37,668 bases of DNA from Candidatus Cloacimonetes bacterium 4572_55. Its GTDB lineage: Bacteria > 4572-55. The notes beneath the pieces were generated by a model, which made no database searches, had not been told where the DNA came from, and was given only the letters and a program-made list of their open reading frames with translations. The translations under genes and the position numbers were made by a program. The stretch is taken from NCBI GenBank assembly GCA_002084765.1, contig NBMB01000024.1:1-37668 (forward strand), written 5' to 3'. Below are positions 8,197 to 16,292 of the stretch, one piece after another (within the stretch, counting starts at the first letter, position 1; every line of letters begins with the position of its first letter).

Positions 8197-10084
8197 ACTC
8201 TCTCTCCTGTTCCCATTCCAGCGAGTGATGGTGCTTAAACTCTTCTTCCGTAATTTTACCGTGAATTTTAGTGAAGCTCATCGGGTATTTTTCCGGATGG
8301 AGCATGACAAAAAATCCGTGCCAGATAAGGATTGCCAGCGTTGCCAGCCACGCCTCATAATAATGAATCATTTCGCATACTTCAAACATCCAAGACGGGA
8401 GAAAATTCATAAACAACTCCGGCATCCACAACACAAAACCGGTGATAGCCATGACCGCAGTCCCCCAAATTAATGCCAGATATTCTGCCTTTTCTGTATA
8501 ATCGAACCGTCCAGATCGAGGGTGCTTTTTGCTTAAACGCAGATAAAACAGCATGTTTTGGATCGCGGCAGTGAGATCGTCGATGGTGGGACGCAACGCC
8601 CAGATATCTCGTCGTCCATTCTTATGCGCAACAAAATAAAGACACTGCGCCAGACCCGACGCTATGAGGATCACCGCAGAGATTCGATGCAGCGCGCCTC
8701 TGACGACCTCGCTCATACCGATAAACGTGAGAAATTCCACCCACATTGAATCTGGGAATTTGAGAGCAAAACCTGTTGCGGCCAGCATGGAAAAGCTCAC
8801 AGCAAGCAGGATATGGTTCGTCACATCAATCATGGTGAAGCGCTTTATCATCCGCATCTTTTTCTCTTTGCGCCATTTTTCCACCACATAGTAGATGTAG
8901 ATGATCAGATTATGAACAAGCATCCCGCCAATAGTCAGCGCGATCAGCCAATAATAGACCACCTTGACCATATACGCGATCGGGTTGCGCGTTTTTTGAT
9001 TTTTGGGGTGCATGTCGATCTGGATAAAACTGGTCGATATTTTATCATGACATTTCCCGCAAGTTTTTTTCAAATTATCGGGATGTACGCTGGATAAGGA
9101 ATCAAGCGAGGAACGGATGCCATGCATCTCGTGGCAACTGACACAGTTCGCCGCATCCGGCGACCCTTTCATCACAGCCAACCCATGGTATGTTTGTTTA
9201 TAAGAATTAAACCGCTCCGCGTCCAGTCCGAAGCGATTCATCATGGTTTCGTTGGAATGACATTTCGAGCACAACTCCGATGAGACGGACAAACCGTGGG
9301 TCGCTGAGCCATTTTTTTTCGGCGAGGCGATCAAATGCTCTCCGTGACAATCGTTGCATACCGGGGATTGATAAAAGCCTCTTGTGACCGCCTTCCAATG
9401 ATTGCTGGTCAGGAACTCGTCCCGCTCTTCCTCGTGGCATTTTCCGCACGTATAGGGGAGTTCCAATTTTCCAAAACTGGATTCTGGATTAAGAGGCAAC
9501 AAGATTTTGTGGCTCCCGTGGCAATCCACACAGGTGGCGGCTTGCGAGTCCGGATCGGACTTCAGCTTTTGGCCGTGAACGCTTTGTTCATAGCTTTTCA
9601 CTGGGTCCATCCTGCGACGACCAAAAAGATCACGCATTTCCGGTCTGGAATGACACTTGCCACATGTTTTCGACAAATGTTGGCGATTGACTTGAGACCC
9701 GATATCCTCCCCAGAAAGAATGTGATGTGCGCCATGACAATCTTGACATTTTGCAGAAAAGGGAACGTCCTTTTCGATCCCCCCCTCCCCATGCACGCTC
9801 ATTTGATACTCCTCTTGGATATCGTCGTGGCACGAGCTGCAATCCGCAGGGAGCAGATGTTCATCATGAGGAAGTTCCTCAATATCGCTGTGACAATCGA
9901 TGCACTCCAGCCCGTCGTGGATCGAATTCGCCAGAATTTCCACATCGACGTGCATTGAAATTTCCTCTTGTTCGACTGTCCTGGTCAAATCTTCGTCAAT
10001 ATGGCAATCCATGCAATCTTCATTTGACTGAGCAAATAGATTGGCAGATACAAGAAATAGCACTAAAAATATAATCCGTTTCAA
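8195..10084 (-). CDS. Eleven-CXXCH cytochrome c fused to a b-type cytochrome membrane domain
   Basis: A protein of 629 aa. A signal peptide (1-19, ending NLFAQ) leads to a periplasmic domain with eleven CXXCH heme-c motifs between residues 24 and 346 (CMDCH, CIDCH, CSSCH, CQDCH, CGKCH, CVDCH, CGKCH, CNDCH, CSKCH, CVSCH, CGKCH). From about 369 on there are some five membrane helices (369-400, 421-441, 465-486, 534-553, 571-597) in the style of di-heme b-type cytochromes of the formate dehydrogenase/hydrogenase/thiosulfate reductase gamma type. Candidate heme-b histidines are His390, His423, His466 and His589. Such fusions (compare CbcL of Geobacter) pass electrons from menaquinol to periplasmic cytochromes. 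It is the last gene of the cytochrome operon. An assignment as an ExtQ- or CbcL-type subunit is possible but not certain. Confidence 0.9.
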   Translation of the reverse strand: MKRIIFLVLFLVSANLFAQSNEDCMDCHIDEDLTRTVEQEEISMHVDVEILANSIHDGLECIDCHSDIEELPHDEHLLPADCSSCHDDIQEEYQMSVHGEGGIEKDVPFSAKCQDCHGAHHILSGEDIGSQVNRQHLSKTCGKCHSRPEMRDLFGRRRMDPVKSYEQSVHGQKLKSDPDSQAATCVDCHGSHKILLPLNPESSFGKLELPYTCGKCHEEERDEFLTSNHWKAVTRGFYQSPVCNDCHGEHLIASPKKNGSATHGLSVSSELCSKCHSNETMMNRFGLDAERFNSYKQTYHGLAVMKGSPDAANCVSCHEMHGIRSSLDSLSSVHPDNLKKTCGKCHDKISTSFIQIDMHPKNQKTRNPIAYMVKVVYYWLIALTIGGMLVHNLIIYIYYVVEKWRKEKKMRMIKRFTMIDVTNHILLAVSFSMLAATGFALKFPDSMWVEFLTFIGMSEVVRGALHRISAVILIASGLAQCLYFVAHKNGRRDIWALRPTIDDLTAAIQNMLFYLRLSKKHPRSGRFDYTEKAEYLALIWGTAVMAITGFVLWMPELFMNFLPSWMFEVCEMIHYYEAWLATLAILIWHGFFVMLHPEKYPMSFTKIHGKITEEEFKHHHSLEWEQERE

Positions 10085-10147
10085 GTTTTTTTTCCTTTCT
10101 TAAACGCGTCTCTTAAACACGGCAACTCAATTGTTTGGTCTTCCAAA

Positions 10148-11704
10148 TTATTCTGGATGACACAACTCGCAATCCTCTTCTACATCAAACGCGGCTTCTC
10201 CATCATGACAAAAGCCGCATGATTTTTTCGTGTGCATCGCCTCTCCGCCGATATTGACTCGCCGCAGAGGATCCAGTTTGTAAGAATATCGATCCGGATG
10301 GCACGGGGCGCAGCCAGGTTCATCTAACATATAGATGTGATTTTCGTGGCTGAAAGTGACTGGAGCCGGGCTATCTTCACTTTCTGAAAAAACAATATCT
10401 CCAGGCAAATTTTTAAATTCCGGGTCTGAAATTGGATCAACCGAGCGGACAATATCGACTTGACCGGTTGGTTTATGCGCGGCTTCATGCTTTCCCGCAA
10501 AGCTATATACGACAAATCCGATCAGCATAAGAGACCACAGCGGAACCATAAATTTCCAAGAGATACCTGTTTCAAGTCCGCCCTTTGCGTCGTCCATCTC
10601 CTCTTCGGGGAAAACATCCAGATAGCGTACCGCAAGAGAGAATAGGGTGAAAGCAACCACTATAAAGCTGAAAGTAATCGACAGCTCCATCCAGGTGGGA
10701 AAGTACGTTTCCGAATGAATCATACCGGTAATCGAGACGTTTAAGCGGTTCAATATAAAACCGATAATCACGAGTAGTGCGGAAAAAAACAAGCCTATCC
10801 GATTTTCTCTCACTTTGGAGATGGAAAATAGAATGATCGGCAATACCATCCCTATTCCGATCTCGCCCCAAAACAGAGTGCTTTGTCGGGTGAATTGAAA
10901 TGCATATTTTAGGCTGTCCCGAAGGATCAGGTTTTGAAATCTCAAAACAAAGTAGATTCCCAAAATAACAACCAGCAGCTTCCCCAATCCGGTTAAGATA
11001 TTTAATTCCAACCGTTTACCGAACGCACGATAGCTCAGGAACGACTCGAAAATAGTCATTGCCAACCCGGTGGTGATCGCTGATATGAAAAAGAAAACCG
11101 GCAGCATCGGCGTATACCACAATGGATGCAATTTTTCCGGCACAATGACATAGACTGTGCCAAGAGAAGATTGGTGCAGTGTGGAAAGCAAGACGCCGGC
11201 GATCACCAGCGGCAGATAGATTTTACGAATAAGTTTGAGAGGTACGTTAAGGTTCAGTTTCTCAAAAATTAACGGGCTGAACTCCAGTGCCAGCACAGTA
11301 TTATACAACATCACACACCAGGAAACCTCGAACATGACCGAATGGGGATTCCAATGAACCATCGGGTGCCAAATACGGTGCGATTGACCGATATCGAGGA
11401 AGATCGCCGCGCCGACCAATATATATCCAAAAAAAGCTGTCAACAACGACGGGCGAGATATTGGCTCATACTTCTCGATATTGAAGACATGGACAATCGC
11501 GGAGATCGTGAATCCTCCAGCAGCTAAGCCCACGCCGACCAATACGTCGAACCCGATCCATAATCCCCAGGGGAATTTGTCGGACAGGTCGGTTGCCTCG
11601 CCCAATCCTTGTACATATCGGATGATGAAAGAATAGAATCCCGCGGCAAGAATGAGAGCCGCGATAGCACGCCAAAACGTCAATCGTGGAATTTTATTTT
11701 TCAT
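10148..11704 (-). CDS. NrfD/PsrC/HybB-like quinone-interacting membrane subunit with triheme C-terminal tail
   Basis: The start at ATG 11704 is chosen because GGAGG lies about 11 bases before it. It overlaps the end of the ferredoxin gene by 11 bases, which indicates translational coupling. The protein is 518 aa. Residues from about 10 to 400 are the multi-helix NrfD/polysulfide reductase fold (WRAIAALILAAGFYSF, LPLVIAGVLLSTLHQSSLG, SFLSYRAFGKRLEL). The C-terminal 75 residues carry a c7-like module with three CXXCH motifs (CAPCH, CGFCH, CELCH), and FSHENHIY supplies candidate distal ligands. NrfD proteins oxidise menaquinol and work with a four-cluster ferredoxin, which is the gene directly upstream. 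The covalent triheme tail would give electrons a direct exit to the periplasm. It resembles ExtP-type subunits in context. Confidence 0.87.
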   Translation of the reverse strand: MKNKIPRLTFWRAIAALILAAGFYSFIIRYVQGLGEATDLSDKFPWGLWIGFDVLVGVGLAAGGFTISAIVHVFNIEKYEPISRPSLLTAFFGYILVGAAIFLDIGQSHRIWHPMVHWNPHSVMFEVSWCVMLYNTVLALEFSPLIFEKLNLNVPLKLIRKIYLPLVIAGVLLSTLHQSSLGTVYVIVPEKLHPLWYTPMLPVFFFISAITTGLAMTIFESFLSYRAFGKRLELNILTGLGKLLVVILGIYFVLRFQNLILRDSLKYAFQFTRQSTLFWGEIGIGMVLPIILFSISKVRENRIGLFFSALLVIIGFILNRLNVSITGMIHSETYFPTWMELSITFSFIVVAFTLFSLAVRYLDVFPEEEMDDAKGGLETGISWKFMVPLWSLMLIGFVVYSFAGKHEAAHKPTGQVDIVRSVDPISDPEFKNLPGDIVFSESEDSPAPVTFSHENHIYMLDEPGCAPCHPDRYSYKLDPLRRVNIGGEAMHTKKSCGFCHDGEAAFDVEEDCELCHPE

Positions 11705-12464
11705 GATTCGACTTTCCTCCATCTTGATGTAAACTTTCTTGTTCCACTTGTATTCGTCGGTTAATGATCCACCAAATGCCAAACAACGTTACGGCTCCGG
11801 TTGTAACCACGTTTGGGATATGGGTCAGAATCCTCCAGGTCAGTTTGGGATATGTCTGATCCTTCATCAGATCTTTGAAGCCCAATTTCTCAAAAGGCAC
11901 GTCTGTCAGATAGAGAACTGAGGCACCGCCCGCTTCGCGCTCGCCGTATATGTGATCCACATAACGGTCGGGAAACTCTTTAATGCGCTCTCGAGCGACC
12001 TCGATCAACTCTTCTTTTCCCCCGAATATCGTGGCACCAGTTGGACAAACCGAGGTGCATGCGGGCTCTTTTCCATCTTCCAGCCGTTTTTCGTAGCACA
12101 GAATACATTTTTGCATATAGGGCAGCGTCTTATCCCATTGATATTTTGGTATTTCAAACGGACACGCCATGAGGCAATATCGACAGCCAAAACAGATATC
12201 CGGCGCGTACGTAACCGCTCCAGAAGCCGTTTTTGTCAGTGCGCCAACCGGACAGACCGATACGCAGGCTGGGTCGTCGCAGTGCATACACTGGTGCCGA
12301 ATATTGACGCCGTTCCGTCGCTCGATAGTTGTCCAAGTATATGCGGACAACTGCTTATTACCGTTATCGTTACGAGGCAGATTGTTAATCTCTTTACAGG
12401 CATAAACGCATGCCTCGCATCCAATACACTTGGTAAGGTCAGTCAAAATTGCATAACTGTTCAT
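11694..12464 (-). CDS. Four-cluster [4Fe-4S] ferredoxin subunit (HybA/PsrB/NrfC type), membrane-anchored
   Basis: A protein of 256 aa. Sixteen cysteines in four groups fit four [4Fe-4S] clusters: C13/16/19/23 (CIGCEACVYAC), C59/62/67/71, C91/94/97/101 and C120/123/136/140. No twin-arginine or Sec signal is visible, so the clusters are either cytoplasmic or exported with a partner. A hydrophobic segment at about 219-236 (VVTTGAVTLFGIWWIINR) can anchor the C-terminus. The pairing with an NrfD-type subunit is typical of quinol-linked oxidoreductases. No molybdopterin catalytic subunit is encoded nearby, so the pair probably serves electron transfer to cytochromes. Similar in role to ExtO of the Geobacter ext clusters. 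Confidence 0.88.
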   Translation of the reverse strand: MNSYAILTDLTKCIGCEACVYACKEINNLPRNDNGNKQLSAYTWTTIERRNGVNIRHQCMHCDDPACVSVCPVGALTKTASGAVTYAPDICFGCRYCLMACPFEIPKYQWDKTLPYMQKCILCYEKRLEDGKEPACTSVCPTGATIFGGKEELIEVARERIKEFPDRYVDHIYGEREAGGASVLYLTDVPFEKLGFKDLMKDQTYPKLTWRILTHIPNVVTTGAVTLFGIWWIINRRIQVEQESLHQDGGKSNHEK

Positions 12465-12480
12465 GATATTAGCCGCCTTT

Positions 12481-13602
12481 TTACCCTACATTATGAAAGA
12501 ATGCGTTGCAAAACGCCTCTAATAATTTTTCGTTTGAATCTCTCTGCTCATTGATCCTTTTCACAATCTCCATATATTTATCGACTTCTTTTTGATACCA
12601 GGACACTGCATCCACGCCGATGCGCATGTCTTGCAGGTCTTGAGATAGATTCGACGGCTCTATCGCGCAGACCCATCCAGCCCGATACGGGTCGATTTTT
12701 AGCGACTCGGTTTCAGTCAGTAGGTCGTTGTTGACCGATATCGTTTTTCCCCCGACCGGCGAAGGTGCCACGATTCTATGAGTACCTTTCTTGATCGTGA
12801 AAAGTGGATCGCCTTTTTTGATCCGGCGACCCTGCTTTGGCAATTCGATAGCGTCTATGGACCCGATAATTTTCTGCGTGAAGTCGTCGATCCCCACACG
12901 AATTGAACCGTCCGCTTCGATATGCACCCAGGAGTGCTTTGACGATATAAATGTTCCGGCTGGCACATTGAATTCATGCTTTGATGTAGAAACGCCGGAA
13001 GAGGGCGTTACCAGATGCGCCTTGGGTCGAATTTGTCGATCGATTCTGTCCTGTCGCAAAATCAGCGACTTATCGACAAACACAACCAATTCATCCTCGG
13101 TAAACGGTTTCTGGATATAGTCCATCGCGCCGTATTTCATGGTTTCTACCGCGGTCTCGATAGTGGCGTACCCCGTAATCACGATCACATCAACCTCTGG
13201 ACAGAGATGCTTGACCGCCTTTGCCACTTCGACGCCGTCCATCTCTGGCATCTTGATGTCCGTAAAAACAAAATCGTAATCCGATGTTTTTAACAAAGTT
13301 AGTGCCTCTGAGCCTCTCTCAACCGTGTCGATGGAATACCCGGCCAACACCAGAATTTTACGAAAGCTGTCCAGGATGACTTCCTCGTCGTCAACCGCCA
13401 AAATGCGAGCCTTTGGATTATCCACTTCAACTCGCTTTAAGGTTTTCGCCTCGTCGGCAAAATCCAACATTAAGCCCTTATCCAAGGCTTGACGCCGCTC
13501 TTTACGGATGCGATTCTTATCCATTCGACGCATCACAATGCGAATAATCACATCCGCTGTAATAAAACTTACTATAAGAAAAACAATTACTAAGGCAACC
13601 AT
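12481..13602 (-). CDS. Membrane-anchored receiver protein with glycine-cleavage-H-like domain
   Basis: The ATG at 13602 has GGAGG seven bases upstream; an earlier in-frame codon lacks one. The protein is 373 aa. An N-terminal membrane helix (about 2-24, VALVIVFLIVSFITADVIIR) and a basic linker lead to a CheY-like receiver (about 65-185) with Asp71/Asp72, phospho-acceptor Asp115 (FTDIKMPEMDG), Thr143 and Lys165 all kept. Residues about 220-320 resemble the H protein of glycine cleavage (HSWVHIEADGSIRVGIDDF, then IELPKQGRRIKKGDPLF). Lys272 falls near the lipoyl-lysine position, in an otherwise non-canonical context. No DNA-binding domain is present. The gene sits between a second receiver/H-like gene and the ferredoxin gene. 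A regulatory or complex-tuning role in electron transfer is inferred. Confidence 0.85.
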   Translation of the reverse strand: MVALVIVFLIVSFITADVIIRIVMRRMDKNRIRKERRQALDKGLMLDFADEAKTLKRVEVDNPKARILAVDDEEVILDSFRKILVLAGYSIDTVERGSEALTLLKTSDYDFVFTDIKMPEMDGVEVAKAVKHLCPEVDVIVITGYATIETAVETMKYGAMDYIQKPFTEDELVVFVDKSLILRQDRIDRQIRPKAHLVTPSSGVSTSKHEFNVPAGTFISSKHSWVHIEADGSIRVGIDDFTQKIIGSIDAIELPKQGRRIKKGDPLFTIKKGTHRIVAPSPVGGKTISVNNDLLTETESLKIDPYRAGWVCAIEPSNLSQDLQDMRIGVDAVSWYQKEVDKYMEIVKRINEQRDSNEKLLEAFCNAFFHNVG

Positions 13603-13686
13603 TGTCCGTCCTCCATAGATCGAACATAGATCAAAAAAGACAATTAAAAAAAAACGCATAACGCCTTGAAAAAAAGCGCGTATGCT

Positions 13687-14466
13687 CTACGATATGATCA
13701 AATTTTCCAACTCATTTTCCAAATCGTGCGGAATGATACGAAAAAGGCGCCCCTCAAAAAACGGATCAATAGAGATCAAATACCCGTCTTCCTCGAGGTT
13801 GCGGTTATAATCGATCACCTCTCCGCTTAGCGGCGACCAAACCGTATGCGCCAACTCATATTCCGTAAAAATTTTGACGCACGCGCTGCCTTGAAACACA
13901 TCGTCCCCGATCCGAGGAAATTCAATTTTTTCGATCTCACCGACTGTCCGAGAGAAGGTCTCTCCGACCCCGATTGCCGCTGTGCCATCTGGCTCCAGTC
14001 TGGCCCAGGAATGGTTACCCAAAAAATAGAGACTTTCCGCACGGATTTTTTTCGACAAACATTTTGCCCATTGTTCAGCCAAATTGTCATCGTCTATGGA
14101 AAGTCGATAACGCAGCGATCGGGCTGAAACGCTCAGCAACTCATCAATATCAAAAGGCTTTGGCACAAAATCAAACGCGCCAATCTTCAATGAACGCACC
14201 GCGTTGTCAAGCGTGGCATAACCAGTCATCATAATAATCGGTAATTTTGGATACTGCTTCTTGACGATCTCAATCAGCTCAAATCCAGAAATATGAGGCA
14301 GCATTAAATCCGTCAAAATAATTTTGTATGTTTCGGTTTCGATCTTTTTGAGAGCGGATTCAGCGTCCAGAGCTATATCCACAGAAAGATCGTTCAAACT
14401 GAGAATTTTTCTGGCTGAGTCCAAGATCACTTGCTCATCGTCAATAGCCAATACATCGTATTCCAT
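13687..14466 (-). CDS. Receiver protein with glycine-cleavage-H-like domain (soluble)
   Basis: A protein of 259 aa. The CheY-like receiver (1-120) keeps Asp9/Asp10, phospho-acceptor Asp53 (ILTDLMLPHISG), Thr81 and Lys103. Residues about 147-250 follow the H-protein fold closely (HSWARLEPDGTAAIGVGETF, then IEFPRIGDD, then SPLSGEVIDYN, then DPFFEGRLFRI). The residue that aligns with the lipoylated lysine is Glu204, so lipoylation is unlikely. The domain may instead bind a partner. The gene follows the histidine kinase and is the most likely phosphate acceptor of it. The leader carries a 10-bp tandem repeat. Confidence 0.87.
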   Translation of the reverse strand: MEYDVLAIDDEQVILDSARKILSLNDLSVDIALDAESALKKIETETYKIILTDLMLPHISGFELIEIVKKQYPKLPIIMMTGYATLDNAVRSLKIGAFDFVPKPFDIDELLSVSARSLRYRLSIDDDNLAEQWAKCLSKKIRAESLYFLGNHSWARLEPDGTAAIGVGETFSRTVGEIEKIEFPRIGDDVFQGSACVKIFTEYELAHTVWSPLSGEVIDYNRNLEEDGYLISIDPFFEGRLFRIIPHDLENELENLIIS

Positions 14467-14482
14467 AAATTTCCGAGTCCTT

Positions 14483-14543
14483 ATATTTCAGCGTATTTCA
14501 GCGTATTTCAGCGTATTTCAGCGTATTTCAGCGTATTTCAACG
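14483..14543. repeat. Tandem repeat of a 10-bp unit
   Basis: Five exact copies of GCGTATTTCA (14491-14540) flanked by a partial copy on each side, about six units in all. It fills the gap between the kinase stop (14545) and the Shine-Dalgarno of the first receiver gene. Read as mRNA the unit is UGAAAUACGC. Confidence 0.95.
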
Positions 14544-14544
14544 A

Positions 14545-16032
14545 CTAACTTTTCTTTTCGATCGGCAAAACAATAGTGAAAGTCGTTCCTTTGCCAATTA
14601 CGCTATCAACCGTTATTTTCCCTTTATGTTTTTCAATAATTCCCCACACCACCGCCAGTCCCAGACCCGTGCCTTTTTGTCCTTTTGTGCTGTAGAACGG
14701 CTCGAATATCGTGGTGAGTTTTTCTTGAGAAATACCGCACCCCGTATCCGACAGAACAATTTTGATCTGTTTGTCCTCTTTTATTGTGGCAATATATATG
14801 TCGCCTTTTTTAGTTTCGATAGCGTCCGACGCGTTCACAATCAGATTAATCATCACCTGTTGCATCTGATTGGCGTCGGCTCGGATCAACGGCAGATCGT
14901 CCGCCAGCTCTTTTTTCACCGTAACGTGATCGATTGACAATTGGTTATCTATAATAAGTAACGAGTGCAATATAATTTTATTAATGTTCACTTTTGTTTT
15001 TTTCGACGGAGCTTGACGGGCAAAATCGAGCAACCCCTTGACGATCTCTCGGCAGCGTTTTGTCTCACGCACAATGACCCGCAGATCTTCCTGTATTTTT
15101 GGATGATCTTTTGTCCGTTTTAGGAGAAAGCTGCTGTATGTCAATACGCCAGTCAGAGGGTTATTGATCTCATGCGCGACGCCAGCCGCCAGCCGCCCCA
15201 GGGACGCGAGTTTATCCTGTTGATATATATGCTGTCTGGCTTTTGATAAATTTTCTATCATCAAATTAAACGATTGAGCCAGATTTCCCAGCTCATCTTT
15301 TGAGTTGATTTTGATGCGGTGCATCATGTCGCCGGACGCGACCAAATTGGTCGCGTGTAAAAGTTGATACACGGGATCGCCGATCAATTTTCTGACAAAA
15401 AAGCCAATGACCAAACTCAAAAATGTAATCATCAATATAGTAATGATCACAATTCGAATCTGATTTGCCCGCACCATACGATCCGCGGCTTCTAAATTCA
15501 CAGTAACGTCAAGAACGCCCAGAATTATCTGCGTTTCATTATGGGCATGACACGCGGCTTGCCAGCATCCTGTTTCATTATAGATTGGGTTGATAACGCC
15601 CAAATTTCGGAATCCGTCATCTGCCTCGAAAACGCGGGAGCGCTCCTCAATCGTGAGGCTCTCCAGAGGTTGCTCAGCTGTATGGCAGGCGTAACAGGCT
15701 TCAGCATCCATATCCACGGTTTTGTCGATTTCGTCGTGGTCGGAAGAATAGATAATGCCGCCTTCTTTATTAAATATCCGGACCTGGACAATCCCATTCT
15801 GCCGTCCGATTGTGTCGATAATGCGATGCACGTCGTCCCTGTGATTGTTCAGCATATCATATCTGACACTACTTTTTATTGTCTCGCTCAGTTGATACGC
15901 GCCCAGTTCCGCCTGAGCGATCAGACCGTCGCATTGTGGTTTGATGATCACAATCAAAAAAATGGCGATGGCGATTGCATTTACTATGCCGACGACAAGA
16001 ATGAGCTTATAACCGATTTTGCTTCTGACCAT
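14545..16032 (-). CDS. Sensor histidine kinase with periplasmic heme-c-like motifs
   Basis: The ATG at 16032 (with a G-rich Shine-Dalgarno) gives 495 aa; an in-frame GTG four codons earlier is possible. Membrane helices lie at about 9-30 and 190-213. The periplasmic domain between them carries CYACH (113-117) and a CX4CH motif, CWQAACH (156-162), so one or two covalent hemes are likely. HAMP spans about 214-266 (DELGNLAQSFNLMIENL). The kinase core follows: H-box His287 (GVAHEINNPLTG), N-box (NLIVNASDAI), and DTGCGIS and GTGLGL ATP-lid motifs. The protein ends at the catalytic domain with no output domain. Its place inside a cytochrome operon suggests it senses the redox state of periplasmic hemes and signals to the two receivers encoded next. 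Confidence 0.9.
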   Translation of the reverse strand: MVRSKIGYKLILVVGIVNAIAIAIFLIVIIKPQCDGLIAQAELGAYQLSETIKSSVRYDMLNNHRDDVHRIIDTIGRQNGIVQVRIFNKEGGIIYSSDHDEIDKTVDMDAEACYACHTAEQPLESLTIEERSRVFEADDGFRNLGVINPIYNETGCWQAACHAHNETQIILGVLDVTVNLEAADRMVRANQIRIVIITILMITFLSLVIGFFVRKLIGDPVYQLLHATNLVASGDMMHRIKINSKDELGNLAQSFNLMIENLSKARQHIYQQDKLASLGRLAAGVAHEINNPLTGVLTYSSFLLKRTKDHPKIQEDLRVIVRETKRCREIVKGLLDFARQAPSKKTKVNINKIILHSLLIIDNQLSIDHVTVKKELADDLPLIRADANQMQQVMINLIVNASDAIETKKGDIYIATIKEDKQIKIVLSDTGCGISQEKLTTIFEPFYSTKGQKGTGLGLAVVWGIIEKHKGKITVDSVIGKGTTFTIVLPIEKKS

Positions 16033-16053
16033 GACGACCCCCACAAGTAAAAA

Positions 16054-16089
16054 GGGATTTCTCCGCTATACTGGAATATAAAAAATCCC
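16054..16089 (-). terminator. Possible attenuator/terminator hairpin before the kinase gene
   Basis: In the mRNA sense, GGGATTT (16089-16083) pairs with AAATCCC (16060-16054) and is followed by TTTTT. The loop is long (22 bases). It lies 22 bases before the kinase start, in a 260-base gap inside the operon. It could reduce expression of the regulatory and membrane genes relative to the outer-membrane genes upstream. Confidence 0.35.
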
Positions 16090-16292
16090 AGAACAGTTAC
16101 CTATCAAGGCAACCCGCGCTCGCAAAATATACAGGACGCTTTTCCTCTCAGCGAAAAAATCCCTCTTTCTCAATTTCCATACCCTTCTATCAAGATTGAA
16201 AGCCTCGGAAAGGTTAAAAGCACTTTCTGCCTTATAAAAATAATACGTAAATCACAGCGATCTGCGTTACGTCTTTTGCAGTGGAATCCAAA

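Noticed and set aside
9335-9958. Plus-strand frame of 207 codons
   Set aside because: Antisense of the CXXCH-rich cytochrome domain, with no start signal or family pattern.
13687-14466. The H-like domain as a working lipoyl carrier of glycine cleavage
   Set aside because: The lipoyl-lysine position is Glu204 and no gcvT, gcvP or lipoate genes are nearby.
14483-14543. The 10-bp tandem repeat as a CRISPR array
   Set aside because: Units are contiguous without spacers and far too short; no cas genes are present.
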